From Streptomyces sp. NRRL S-350 (lineage in GTDB: Bacteria; Actinomycetota; Actinomycetes; Streptomycetales; Streptomycetaceae), in contig NZ_JOHO01000031.1 in NCBI RefSeq assembly GCF_000719705.1, positions 1 to 64,000 of the forward strand: a stretch of 64,000 nucleotides of DNA. The letters are read 5' to 3'. Below the pieces are notes generated by a model. The model had not been told where the DNA came from and did not search any database. It worked only from the letters and a program-made list of their open reading frames with translations. Both the position numbers and the translations under genes were made by a program. Within the stretch, counting starts at the first letter, position 1, and each line of letters begins with the position of its first letter. Positions 9,221 to 16,419 of the stretch are shown in pieces.

Positions 9221-9335
9221 CGCCTCCCATCCGGACTTTAACCGTCGGTCCAGGAATTTCACCTGGTCAACCGGCCGCTGGCTGCGGACGGGTCGCGGAC
9301 TGTAACCGCCGGTTCGGATTTTCACCGACCCCGGA
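9221..9335 (-). promoter_or_regulatory. FMN riboswitch (RFN element) controlling the rib operon
   Basis: On the minus strand the leader of ribE holds the conserved RFN segments in order: GGGGTCGGTGAAAATCCGA, ACCGGCGGTTACAGTCCGCG, a variable arm, then GACCAGGTGAAATTCCTGG, GACGGTTAAAGTCCGGATG and GGGAGG. These are the five-helix junction signatures of the FMN-binding aptamer. Bound FMN is expected to reduce expression of ribE-ribM-ribBA-ribH. The roughly 220 bp to the ribE start would hold the expression platform. Confidence 0.95.
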
Positions 9336-9375
9336 GTGCGCTGAACGTCACTGCTGTTGCCGTCATTCTGCCACG

Positions 9376-9727
9376 GTCGACGCAAGGGCAGGGAGTGCCT
9401 TTCGCTGTGGCCTGTTTCACGGACTTGCGGGGAATGTGCGGCGGGGTGCTAGCGGCTGCTTCCGTCCTTGCCGCTCTCGGTGGCACCACCGTTCCCGGCG
9501 CCCTTACCGTCCTCGGCGCGCGGCCGGTCCCTTCCGGGGTTGGACTCGGTGGCACCGGCGGCGGGGCGCGGACGGGTTCGGTGGCGCTGCCGGTCGGGGC
9601 GCGGACGGGGTTCGGTGGCACTGCCGTCGGCGCGCGGACGGGGTTCGGTGGCGCTGCCGGTCGGCCGGGGCGAGGCTGGAGAGACGGGGGCCCGCCGGTG
9701 ACGCAGCGAAGCCGAGAGGTGAGGGCG
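9376..9727. other. Gene-free stretch with a 33-bp tandem repeat
   Basis: No convincing gene between the riboswitch and the DUF4242 gene. It holds three copies of a 33-bp unit (9566, 9599, 9632; each begins GCGCGGACGGG and contains TTCGGTGGC). The unit length is a multiple of three, so every frame through it stays open, but there is no start or domain. Confidence 0.6.
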
Positions 9728-9976
9728 ATGGCGAAGTTCATGGACGTCCACCACGGAATGGCCGGGATCACGGCCGAGCAACTCAGGCAGGCCCACGCGG
9801 CCGACCTGGCGGTCGAGGGCGAGGAAGGCGTCCACTTCGAGCAGGCGTGGGCGGACCCGGAGTCGGGCACGGTGTACTGCCTCTCCGACGCGCCGTCCAA
9901 GGAAGCGGTACAGCGGGTCCACAGCCGTAGCGGGCACCCGGCGGACGAGATCCACCCGGTGCCGTTGACGGCGTGA
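9728..9976 (+). CDS. DUF4242 / SCO4226-type nickel-binding small protein
   Basis: 82-aa protein starting MAKFMDVHHGM. The small ferredoxin-like DUF4242 fold is suggested by FMDVHHG, ITAEQLRQAHAADLAVE and the end VHSRSGHPADEIHPV. The S. coelicolor homologue SCO4226 is reported to bind nickel (recalled literature), and the His-rich VHHG and SGHPADEIH segments fit metal binding. GAGAGG lies several bases upstream of the ATG at 9728. It stands alone between the rib leader and a convergent gene. Confidence 0.75.
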   Translation: MAKFMDVHHGMAGITAEQLRQAHAADLAVEGEEGVHFEQAWADPESGTVYCLSDAPSKEAVQRVHSRSGHPADEIHPVPLTA

Positions 9977-10060
9977 GGCCGACTCGCGGCCCGAGGGCGG
10001 GGGCGGCCGGGGGCAGGCTCGGCCGGGGCCAGGGGGGCTCGGGCCTGAGGGCGGCCGGGG

Positions 10061-10375
10061 TCAGAGGGTGGCGGGTGCGGTGACCTGGAGGAAGTGGCTG
10101 ACCTGCGGGGGGTGCGCCAGGTAGCACAGCTCACCCTCCGACCAGACCGGTCGGATCCGCCACATCGGCCCGGCGTACCCGAGCAGGGCCGCCTCGTCCC
10201 GCCAGCGGCTCACCACCAGCACGTGGTGCCCGTCCTCGGTCACCGAGCGCAGCAGCTCCCCGCCGAGGCAGCCGTCCGTCCGCCCCAGCTGCGGGATCAC
10301 CTCGGCGCACAGATGCGCGCAGAACTCCTCGATGCGGCCTGCCAGGACCTGCCCGGCCCAGATTCTGACGATCAC
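10061..10375 (-). CDS. ABM-domain (antibiotic biosynthesis monooxygenase-like) protein
   Basis: 104-aa single-domain protein of the dimeric alpha/beta-barrel ABM superfamily: an IVRIWAGQV first strand, an amphipathic helix, GGELLRSV, a VLVVSRW strand and a C-terminal strand pair. Three nearby GTG codons are possible starts (10384, 10381, 10375). I favour 10375 because it leaves a GGAGG at normal spacing, while the outer ones overlap it. Such proteins range from quinone-forming monooxygenases to non-enzymatic proteins; substrate unknown. Confidence 0.65.
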   Translation of the reverse strand: MIVRIWAGQVLAGRIEEFCAHLCAEVIPQLGRTDGCLGGELLRSVTEDGHHVLVVSRWRDEAALLGYAGPMWRIRPVWSEGELCYLAHPPQVSHFLQVTAPATL

Positions 10376-10519
10376 GACCACCACCTCCGCCCGGTTGGAG
10401 TCCTTGGCCCCATTATGGGCGGAAAACCGCTGGTGGCGAGGGGTACGGCGGATCTTCCGCGGAAGGCCCGGGCTTGGCCGGCCGGAGGTGCGCCGAGGGC
10501 CCTCGGCTAGATTTCCGGT

Positions 10520-11215
10520 ATGACCACCACACCGGAAACTGTCGCCTCGTCAAGCCTCGGGCCGGACCGGCCGGGCAGCCTGTTCGACGCCCTCAGCGCG
10601 GGAGCCCTGACCGACCCCGCCCAGCTGCGGGAGATCTACGAACAGCCCGGCGACCATGCGCGCCGCAAGCAGGTCGACCACCTGCACGAAGTCGCCCAGC
10701 GCCTGATCGCCTGTTCCCCCCTGGTGTTCGTCGCCAGCACCGACGGCGCCGGGCGCTGCGACGTCTCACCGCGCGGCGGCCCCGCCGGGCTGGTCTCGGT
10801 GCTCGACGAGTACACGCTGGCCATACCGGACGCCACCGGCAACAAGCGTTTGGACACCCTGCACAACATCCTGGAGAACGGCCGCGTCGGACTGCTCTTC
10901 GTCGTCCCGGGCCGGGACACCACGCTGCGGGTCAACGGGCGCGCCTGCGTCTCCACCGACCCGGAACTGCTGCGGCAGCTCACCGCCGTCGGCAAGCCCC
11001 CGCGCAGCGCGATCGTGGTCGCGGTCGAGGAGGTGTACGCGCACTGCCCCAAGTCCCTCCTGCGCGCGTCGGCCTGGAAGCCGGAGAACTGGCTCGCGAA
11101 GGACGCGCAGCCGACGTCGGCGGAGGTCACGCTCTCGCACCTGCGGGACGAGTCGCTGACCATCGAGATGATCGAGCAGAACGAGCGGGAGGCCTTGCTG
11201 TACCGGTACGAGTGA
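10520..11215 (+). CDS. Pyridoxamine 5'-phosphate oxidase-like FMN/F420 flavoprotein
   Basis: 231-aa split-barrel flavin-binding protein of the PPOX superfamily, resembling the MSMEG_1061-type FMN family. The core is visible from about residue 60: LVFVASTDGAGRCDVSPRGG, LAIPDATGNKRLDTLHNIL, GRVGLLFVVPG, TLRVNGRACV. A TAGATT hexamer at 10508-10513 ends six bases before the ATG and no ribosome binding site is visible, suggesting a leaderless transcript. Probably a cytoplasmic oxidoreductase; substrate unknown. Confidence 0.8.
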   Translation: MTTTPETVASSSLGPDRPGSLFDALSAGALTDPAQLREIYEQPGDHARRKQVDHLHEVAQRLIACSPLVFVASTDGAGRCDVSPRGGPAGLVSVLDEYTLAIPDATGNKRLDTLHNILENGRVGLLFVVPGRDTTLRVNGRACVSTDPELLRQLTAVGKPPRSAIVVAVEEVYAHCPKSLLRASAWKPENWLAKDAQPTSAEVTLSHLRDESLTIEMIEQNEREALLYRYE

Positions 11216-11386
11216 GGCGGCGGTGCCTTGCAGCGGGGTGAGCGGCAGGCCTCGCAGCGGATGAGCGGCGGTGCGCGGGGGTCCGCGGTCCGGCGGGCGC
11301 CCCCGGTCCGCCTCCGGACGGCTGGCGCCGACTCCTCCGGCGTTTGCCGAGGTGCCGTGGCGGCCGCGGGTGGCTTGAATGGACGG

Positions 11387-11800
11387 ATGGACTGCGTCTT
11401 CTGTGCGGTGGTGGCAGGCCAGGAGCCCGCGCACCGGGTGCTCGACGACGAGGCGGCGGTGGCCTTCCTGGACCGCCGGCCGCTGTTCCCCGGGCACGTC
11501 CTGGTCGTACCGCGCGCCCACCACCGGACGCTGGCGGACCTGCCGGCGGACCAGGTGGGACCGTTCTTCCTGCGCGTGCAGCGGGTGGCGGCGGCCGTCG
11601 AACGGGGGCTGGGCGCAGCGGGCAGCTTCGTGGCCGCGAACAACCGGATCAGCCAGTCGGTGCCGCACCTGCACGTCCACGTGGTGCCGCGCAACCCCAA
11701 GGACGGACTGCGCGGGTTCTTCTGGCCGCGGGGGAAGTACCCGGACGAGGCGGGAGCGGCCGAGGTCGCGGCCCGGCTGCGGGCGGCGCTGGAGGAGTGA
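11387..11800 (+). CDS. HIT family nucleotide hydrolase/transferase
   Basis: 137-aa histidine-triad protein. It starts MDCVFCAVVAGQEPAHRVL with the N-terminal Cys pair region, continues FPGHVLVVPRAH, and carries the triad motif HLHVHVVPR near residues 95-103, whose central His is the AMP-binding nucleophile. The family acts on nucleotidyl phosphoramidates or Ap4A-like substrates. The ATG at 11387 is chosen since the fold begins there; the longer open frame to 11228 is low-complexity. Confidence 0.88.
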   Translation: MDCVFCAVVAGQEPAHRVLDDEAAVAFLDRRPLFPGHVLVVPRAHHRTLADLPADQVGPFFLRVQRVAAAVERGLGAAGSFVAANNRISQSVPHLHVHVVPRNPKDGLRGFFWPRGKYPDEAGAAEVAARLRAALEE

Positions 11801-12021
11801 GCGGCAGGTCCCCTTCTTCATTCGGCTTCCTCCTCGCCTTCCTCCTCGTCGCCTTCGGTGCTCCATGGTGTCTCCGCGCCCCGTTCCGGGGCCCGCTCTC
11901 CGGGGCCCGCCGATCTACCGTGCCTGGCGCAGCCGGATGTACTCCTGGAGGAGCATGGGGGCGGCCGAAATCCTTTTCCGGGCTGACGAATCGGCAGGTC
12001 GGGCCACCTAGGCTGACCGTC

Positions 12022-13086
12022 ATGAACGAACTCGCGCGCGCCGTGCAAGAGACGGCCGACCGACTCGCCGACCGGCACGTCGGCGCGGTGGTCGCCGGGC
12101 TGGCCGGCGGTGCCACGGAGATCCACGGTGTCGGGCGCACCGGTCCCGGGGGCGGTGCGCCCGGGCCGGACACCTTGTTCGAAGTCGGTTCCGTCACCAA
12201 GGTGTTCACCTCGCTGCTGCTGGCACGGCTGGTGCTCGACGGCTCGGTGCGGCTCGACGAGCCGCTGGCCGAGGTGCTTCCCGAGGCCCGGAACCGTCCG
12301 GCCGTCGTCCCGGCCAGGGGCGGACAGCAGATCACGCTGCGGCACCTCGCCACGCACACGTCCGGGCTCCCCCGCCTGCCCCGCGGCATGCTGGTGAAGG
12401 CGCTGCTGAGGCCGAACGATCCCGATCCGTACGCCCGTTGCACCGCCGGGTACGTGCTGGACGGGCTCGCCCGGACGAAGCTGCGGACCGTCCCCGGCCG
12501 CGGCTTCCGCTACTCCAACCTCGGCGCCGGGCTGCTCGGTCTGGCGCTCGCCCACCGGAGCGGCACCGGGTACGAGGAGTTGGTGGCGCGCGAGATCTGC
12601 GGGCCGCTGGGGCTGACGGACACCCACGTGCGGTCGGACGCGGAGCAGACCGAACGGCTGGCGCGCGGGCACACGACGGGCGGGCGGCCGGTGCCGTACT
12701 GGGACTTGGCGGCCGTACCCGGCATGGGTGCGCTCCGGTCGACCGCCGCCGACCTCGCGATACTCCTGCGGGCCCAGTTGGCGGCCGGCCGGGAGCCGGA
12801 CGCGCCGCTGGCGCCCGCGATCACGCTCACCCGGGAGACCAGGCACCGGGTCAACCCGTTCGCCTGGATGCACCTGGGCTGGCTCGGCCACCGGCTGCAC
12901 ACCCAGCAGGGCGGCCACCTGCAGATCTGGCACAACGGCGGCACCGGCGGGTTCCGATCCTTCGTGGCCTTCGACCCGGAGAAGCAGGTGGGGGTCGTCG
13001 TGCTGGCCAACACCCGCCGGTCGGTCGATCCGGCCGGCACGACGCTGCTGCGCAGGCTGCAGAAGGACTTCGCAACGACGGGGTGA
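12022..13086 (+). CDS. Serine hydrolase, beta-lactamase / penicillin-binding-protein class C family
   Basis: 354-aa serine hydrolase. Motif 1 (SxxK) is in FEVGSVTKVF, motif 2 (YxN) in FRYSNLGAGL, and motif 3 in WHNGGTGGF, where the HxG form matches esterases and DD-peptidase-like proteins. No signal peptide is evident, so it is likely cytoplasmic or esterase-like. TAGGCT at 12009-12014 lies seven bases before the ATG with no ribosome binding site, suggesting leaderless transcription. The physiological substrate is not deducible. Confidence 0.85.
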   Translation: MNELARAVQETADRLADRHVGAVVAGLAGGATEIHGVGRTGPGGGAPGPDTLFEVGSVTKVFTSLLLARLVLDGSVRLDEPLAEVLPEARNRPAVVPARGGQQITLRHLATHTSGLPRLPRGMLVKALLRPNDPDPYARCTAGYVLDGLARTKLRTVPGRGFRYSNLGAGLLGLALAHRSGTGYEELVAREICGPLGLTDTHVRSDAEQTERLARGHTTGGRPVPYWDLAAVPGMGALRSTAADLAILLRAQLAAGREPDAPLAPAITLTRETRHRVNPFAWMHLGWLGHRLHTQQGGHLQIWHNGGTGGFRSFVAFDPEKQVGVVVLANTRRSVDPAGTTLLRRLQKDFATTG

Positions 13087-13257
13087 GGAGGGGCGGTCGG
13101 CGGCGCTGCGACGAGGGCGGCGCTGCGCGATGCGGTGCTACTGGGCGGAGGGTCGGAGGGTGCCTGGTGGGCGATGGCCTGCCCTGGTCACGGCTCCCCC
13201 CGGCGACGGCGGAGGCCGGGCGGCGCGTGATGATGGTGGGTCGTTTCGGGCCAAAAT

Positions 13258-13271
13258 GTGCCGATCGGCAC
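13258..13271. promoter_or_regulatory. 14-bp perfect palindrome, operator-like
   Basis: GTGCCGATCGGCAC is a perfect palindrome about 90 bp upstream of the GTG start at 13358, in a locally AT-richer segment (CCAAAAT just before). It is the sort of symmetrical site bound by dimeric repressors. No partner regulator is adjacent. Confidence 0.4.
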
Positions 13272-13357
13272 TGTTGGTGAAGGCAACGGACGGTCGATGC
13301 TGGGATCCGGCACATGCGGTCCCGATTGCGGAGTCCGCCGAGTGAAAGGGGGCCGAC

Positions 13358-14158
13358 GTGGCGGTGGCGTGGTCGCCCATGCGGGCACAGGCGGTCGGCT
13401 CGACCGGGCCGAGCGGCCCGGTTCGGCCGGTCCACCGGCTCGGGCCGCCGGTCCGGGTGTACCGGCGGTTCCGGCCGGTACCCCGCCGGGCGTGGGCATG
13501 GCTGGCCGTGTGCGCGGCTGCCGTCGCGGTGGCGGTCTGCCTGGCGCTCGGCGAGTGGTGGCCCGCGCCCGTGGTGGGGGCCGTCGCAGTGGTGGTCGCG
13601 AGCGGGCTCGGCCGGCTGCGGCCGGTGCGCGGGCTGCAGGCCGTGCGGGTCCACGAGGGCGGCCTGGCCCTGGTCTCGGCGGGCGGCGGCGAGTGCTCGG
13701 TGCCGTGGAGCGCGGTGGAGGCCACCGAGTACTCCCCGGGCGGGCGGCGCGGCGGGTGCGAGCGGGGGCGAATATGGGCCGTCGGCGCGGCGGAGCCGGT
13801 GGCGCTGCAGCACCTTCGCGGGCCGGGTGGGCTGGGCGGCCTGTTCCGGGAGCTGGAGGAGCGGCTGTCCCCCGGCCTGCGGGCCGGCCTCCACGACACG
13901 CTGCGCGGCGAGGGAGTCGTCCGGTTCTCCCGGGGTCGGCTCACGGTGACGGCCGGCGGGCTGGTGCACCGGCCGCCGCACCCGCTCGTCGCGGCGGAGG
14001 CCTACCGGTGGGCGGAGGTGGCGTCGGCCCGGGCGTCCGGCTTCGGAGAGTTGGAGATCCGGACCCACTCGGCGGGCCTGCCGCTCACCCTCCCGGTGTC
14101 CAACGCACCGGCGGCAGCGGACTTCCTGGAGGAACTCCGGACGGCCGCCCTCGGGTGA
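13358..14158 (+). CDS. Hypothetical membrane protein with PH-like domains
   Basis: 266-aa protein with two adjacent hydrophobic segments (about residues 48-66 and 70-90) and a long cytoplasmic part. The part after residue 90 has strand-rich stretches (LQAVRVHEGGLALVSAGG, VRFSRGRLTVTAGGLVHR) resembling the PH-like domains of Streptomyces membrane proteins. GTG start at 13358 with AAAGGGGG upstream. Function unknown. A palindrome at 13258-13271 may regulate it. Confidence 0.65.
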   Translation: MAVAWSPMRAQAVGSTGPSGPVRPVHRLGPPVRVYRRFRPVPRRAWAWLAVCAAAVAVAVCLALGEWWPAPVVGAVAVVVASGLGRLRPVRGLQAVRVHEGGLALVSAGGGECSVPWSAVEATEYSPGGRRGGCERGRIWAVGAAEPVALQHLRGPGGLGGLFRELEERLSPGLRAGLHDTLRGEGVVRFSRGRLTVTAGGLVHRPPHPLVAAEAYRWAEVASARASGFGELEIRTHSAGLPLTLPVSNAPAAADFLEELRTAALG

Positions 14159-14297
14159 CCGGCCCGGGTGGACCGGCCTGGGTGGACCGGCCGATGACCG
14201 GCAGACCCCTAGGGGGCGTGACGGGCTCCTCCCGGAAGGGATCAGTACCTCCCTGAGTGGACGTCAGTTCCGCTGTCCGGGGCCTACCGTCGCCGAC

Positions 14298-15515
14298 ATG
14301 AGCCGACTTCGCACCACCGCTGCCGCGGCCGCCCTGCTGCTCGCACTGCCGCTGTCCGCCGCCGCTCCCGCCCTGGCCGCGCCCTCGCCGACCGGTTCCA
14401 CCGCACCCGTCGGCGCCCCGACCACCGCACCCGCCGGCGCCCCGACCACCGCCCCGACCACCGCCCCGACCACCTCCCGCATCCAGCTCCCTCGCCCGAC
14501 CGGGCCGTACGCGGTCGGGCAGGACGTCCTGCACCTGGTGGACCAGAACCGTCCGGACCCGTGGGTGCCCTCCGCCGGTCCGCGCCAGCTGATGGTCTCG
14601 ATGTACTACCCCGCACACGCCGGGACGGGCAGCCCGGCGCCGTACATGACCGACGGGGCGGCCAGGGCCCTGCTGGACGGGAAGCTGCCGGGCAACACCA
14701 TCCCGACCGCGGCGGAGGCCGACGCCCGCACCTGGGCGGAGTCCGGGGCGCGCCCCCAGGGCGGCCACTACCCGCTCGTGGTGCTGTCGCCCGGCTTCAC
14801 CATGCCGCGGGCGTCGCTGACCAGCCTCGCCGAGGACCTGGCCAGTCGCGGGTACGTCATCGCGCTGGTCGACCACACCTACGAGAACACCGGCACGACC
14901 TTCCCCGACGGGCGGACGCTGCCCTGCGTGATGTGCGGCAGGCCCAAGGAGTGGCCCGCCGTGGACGAGAGCCGGGCCAAGGACGTCTCCTTCGTCGTCG
15001 ACCGGCTGACCGACCACCCGCACCCGGCCTGGCGCTACGCCCGCCTGATCGACCGCGACCGGATCGGCATGGCCGGGCACTCGGCCGGCGGCGCGGCCAC
15101 CGTCCCGGCGTTGCTCACCGACGACCGGATCGGGGCCGGAGTGGACCTGGACGGCACCATGGACGTCCTGGTGCCCGACTCCGGGATCGGCGGCAAGCCG
15201 TTCCTGATGATGGGCCACCCCCTGGACGGCGGCGCCGAGGACAGCAGTTGGGTGAGGAGCTGGTCCAACCTCGACGGCTGGAAGCGCTGGCTGACCGTGG
15301 ACGGCACGAACCACGCCGACTTCACCGACTTCCCGCTGTTCTTCGACGGGCTCGGCATCCCCCAGGTCGCCCAGCCCGCCATCGCGAGCGGGCGCGCCGT
15401 CCAGCTCACCCGCAAGTACGTCGGCGCCTTCTTCGACCTGCAGCTGAAGGGCGTCGCACAGCCGCTGCTCGACGGTCCGACCGCCGCCGACCCGGAGGTC
15501 CGGTTCCACTCCTGA
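14298..15515 (+). CDS. Secreted PAF-acetylhydrolase-like alpha/beta hydrolase
   Basis: 405-aa exported lipase/esterase. The signal peptide spans about residues 1-28 (hydrophobic AAAAALLLALPL, cleavage near APALAA). A Thr/Pro/Ala-rich linker follows (about 29-60), then an alpha/beta hydrolase of the platelet-activating-factor acetylhydrolase type. The nucleophile elbow is GHSAGG, the acid is likely in DLDGTMD and the His in TNHADFTD. TACCGT at 14285-14290 lies seven bases before the ATG, so transcription may be leaderless. A strong hairpin follows the stop codon. Confidence 0.88.
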   Translation: MSRLRTTAAAAALLLALPLSAAAPALAAPSPTGSTAPVGAPTTAPAGAPTTAPTTAPTTSRIQLPRPTGPYAVGQDVLHLVDQNRPDPWVPSAGPRQLMVSMYYPAHAGTGSPAPYMTDGAARALLDGKLPGNTIPTAAEADARTWAESGARPQGGHYPLVVLSPGFTMPRASLTSLAEDLASRGYVIALVDHTYENTGTTFPDGRTLPCVMCGRPKEWPAVDESRAKDVSFVVDRLTDHPHPAWRYARLIDRDRIGMAGHSAGGAATVPALLTDDRIGAGVDLDGTMDVLVPDSGIGGKPFLMMGHPLDGGAEDSSWVRSWSNLDGWKRWLTVDGTNHADFTDFPLFFDGLGIPQVAQPAIASGRAVQLTRKYVGAFFDLQLKGVAQPLLDGPTAADPEVRFHS

Positions 15516-15548
15516 TCATCGGCACCTCGGCACCGGTCGACCGCGAGC

Positions 15549-15577
15549 GAGGCCGCCGGCAGCCTGTCGGCGGCCTC
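15549..15577 (+). terminator. Hairpin terminator after the secreted hydrolase
   Basis: GAGGCCGCCG (15549-15558) pairs perfectly with CGGCGGCCTC (15568-15577) around a 9-nt loop, 34 bp after the stop codon. Flanking bases can extend the stem. Confidence 0.75.
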
Positions 15578-15627
15578 GTCGCTGTGCGGGTGCGGACTGA
15601 GGGGCGGCCGGCCAGTCGGGCCCGGCC

Positions 15628-15735
15628 GGGTCAGGCGGGCACAGCAGGGTCAGGCGGGCCCGGCCGGGTCAGGCGGGCACAGCAGGGTCAGGCGGGCACA
15701 GCAGGGTCAGGCGGGCACAGCAGGGTCAGGCGGGC
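15628..15735. repeat. 19-bp tandem repeat array
   Basis: Six starts of GGGTCAGG at exact 19-bp spacing (15628, 15647, 15666, 15685, 15704, 15723). The common unit is GGGTCAGGCGGGCACAGCA, with one copy varying to GGGCCCGGCC. It lies immediately after, and slightly into, the 3' end of the HxlR-family gene. There are no spacers, so it is not a CRISPR array. Confidence 0.9.
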
Positions 15736-16268
15736 TCGGCCGCCGAGGCGATCGGTTCGAGCAGCGGGTGCGGGCGGACCAGGGCGAGGGAGACCGGGTC
15801 CTCGCGCCGACTGCCCGCCCGGGCAGGGTTGGGGCGCATGACCACCTCGGTCGGCGGGACGGGCGCACCGCCGCACGTCGGGCAGCCGCCCACGAGGTCC
15901 AGGTCGGTGCCGCAGGCGGTGTGCGCGAAGAGGTGGTGCGGGCCGCCCTCGGTCGCGTGCCGACCACCCCAGCGGCTCAACTGGTAGAGCGGACCCCAGA
16001 GTTCGAGTCCGGTCCCGGTGAGCAGGTAGCCGTGGCGCAGTGGCGACCACTGGTACGGCTCCTTGCGCAGCACCCCGGCCGCGACCAGGGCGTTGAGCCG
16101 CGCCGTGAGGACGGCGCGCGGGATGCCGAGGTGGGTGAGGAAGTCGTTGAAGCGCTGCACGCCGTAGAAGGCGTCGCGCACGATCAGCAGGCTCCACCGC
16201 TCGCCGACCACCTCCAGGGCGCGGGCCAGTGCGCAGTCCTGCAGTTCGTAGTCGGTTCCCAGGGCCAT
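15726..16268 (-). CDS. HxlR-family winged-helix transcriptional regulator
   Basis: 180-aa DNA-binding protein. The HxlR winged helix covers about residues 8-100: CALARALEVVGERWSLLIVRD, then RFNDFLTHLGIPRAVLTARL as the recognition region. The second half (about 100-180) is unusual and carries a CPTCGG motif with another Cys in TACGTD, a possible metal or redox site. ATG at 16268. It is divergent from the MFS exporter at 16420, and the gap holds a repeated 19-bp operator-like sequence, so it probably represses that gene. Its 3' end abuts the 19-bp repeat array. Confidence 0.88.
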   Translation of the reverse strand: MALGTDYELQDCALARALEVVGERWSLLIVRDAFYGVQRFNDFLTHLGIPRAVLTARLNALVAAGVLRKEPYQWSPLRHGYLLTGTGLELWGPLYQLSRWGGRHATEGGPHHLFAHTACGTDLDLVGGCPTCGGAPVPPTEVVMRPNPARAGSRREDPVSLALVRPHPLLEPIASAAEPA

Positions 16269-16297
16269 GGCCGCCAGCCTAGTCCACTCCCCGAGAG

Positions 16298-16362
16298 GGT
16301 TCAATGAACAGACCAAGGGTGGTAGCGTGCCGCTCGAGACGAAGGTTCATTCACCAGACCAA
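16298..16362. promoter_or_regulatory. Paired 19-bp operator-like direct repeats between hxlR-type and MFS genes
   Basis: GGTTCAATGAACAGACCAA (16298-16316) and GGTTCATTCACCAGACCAA (16344-16362) match at 16 of 19 positions and are spaced 46 bp apart. The first includes the dyad TTCAATGAA. They are clearly AT-richer than the surroundings. The position between divergent genes makes them the probable binding sites of the HxlR-type regulator. Confidence 0.7.
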
Positions 16363-16419
16363 TTACCTGGAGGCCGGGCCGCGAGCCCCGGCCCCCGTCC
16401 AGTCCCGGAGGGAACACCC

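Noticed and set aside
9395..9727. N-terminal extension of the DUF4242 protein through the 33-bp repeats
   Set aside because: The frame is open only because the repeat unit is a multiple of three; the domain begins at 9728 with a plausible ribosome binding site.
15628..15735. CRISPR-like repeat array
   Set aside because: Units are contiguous at 19-bp period with no spacers and no cas genes; it is a simple tandem repeat.
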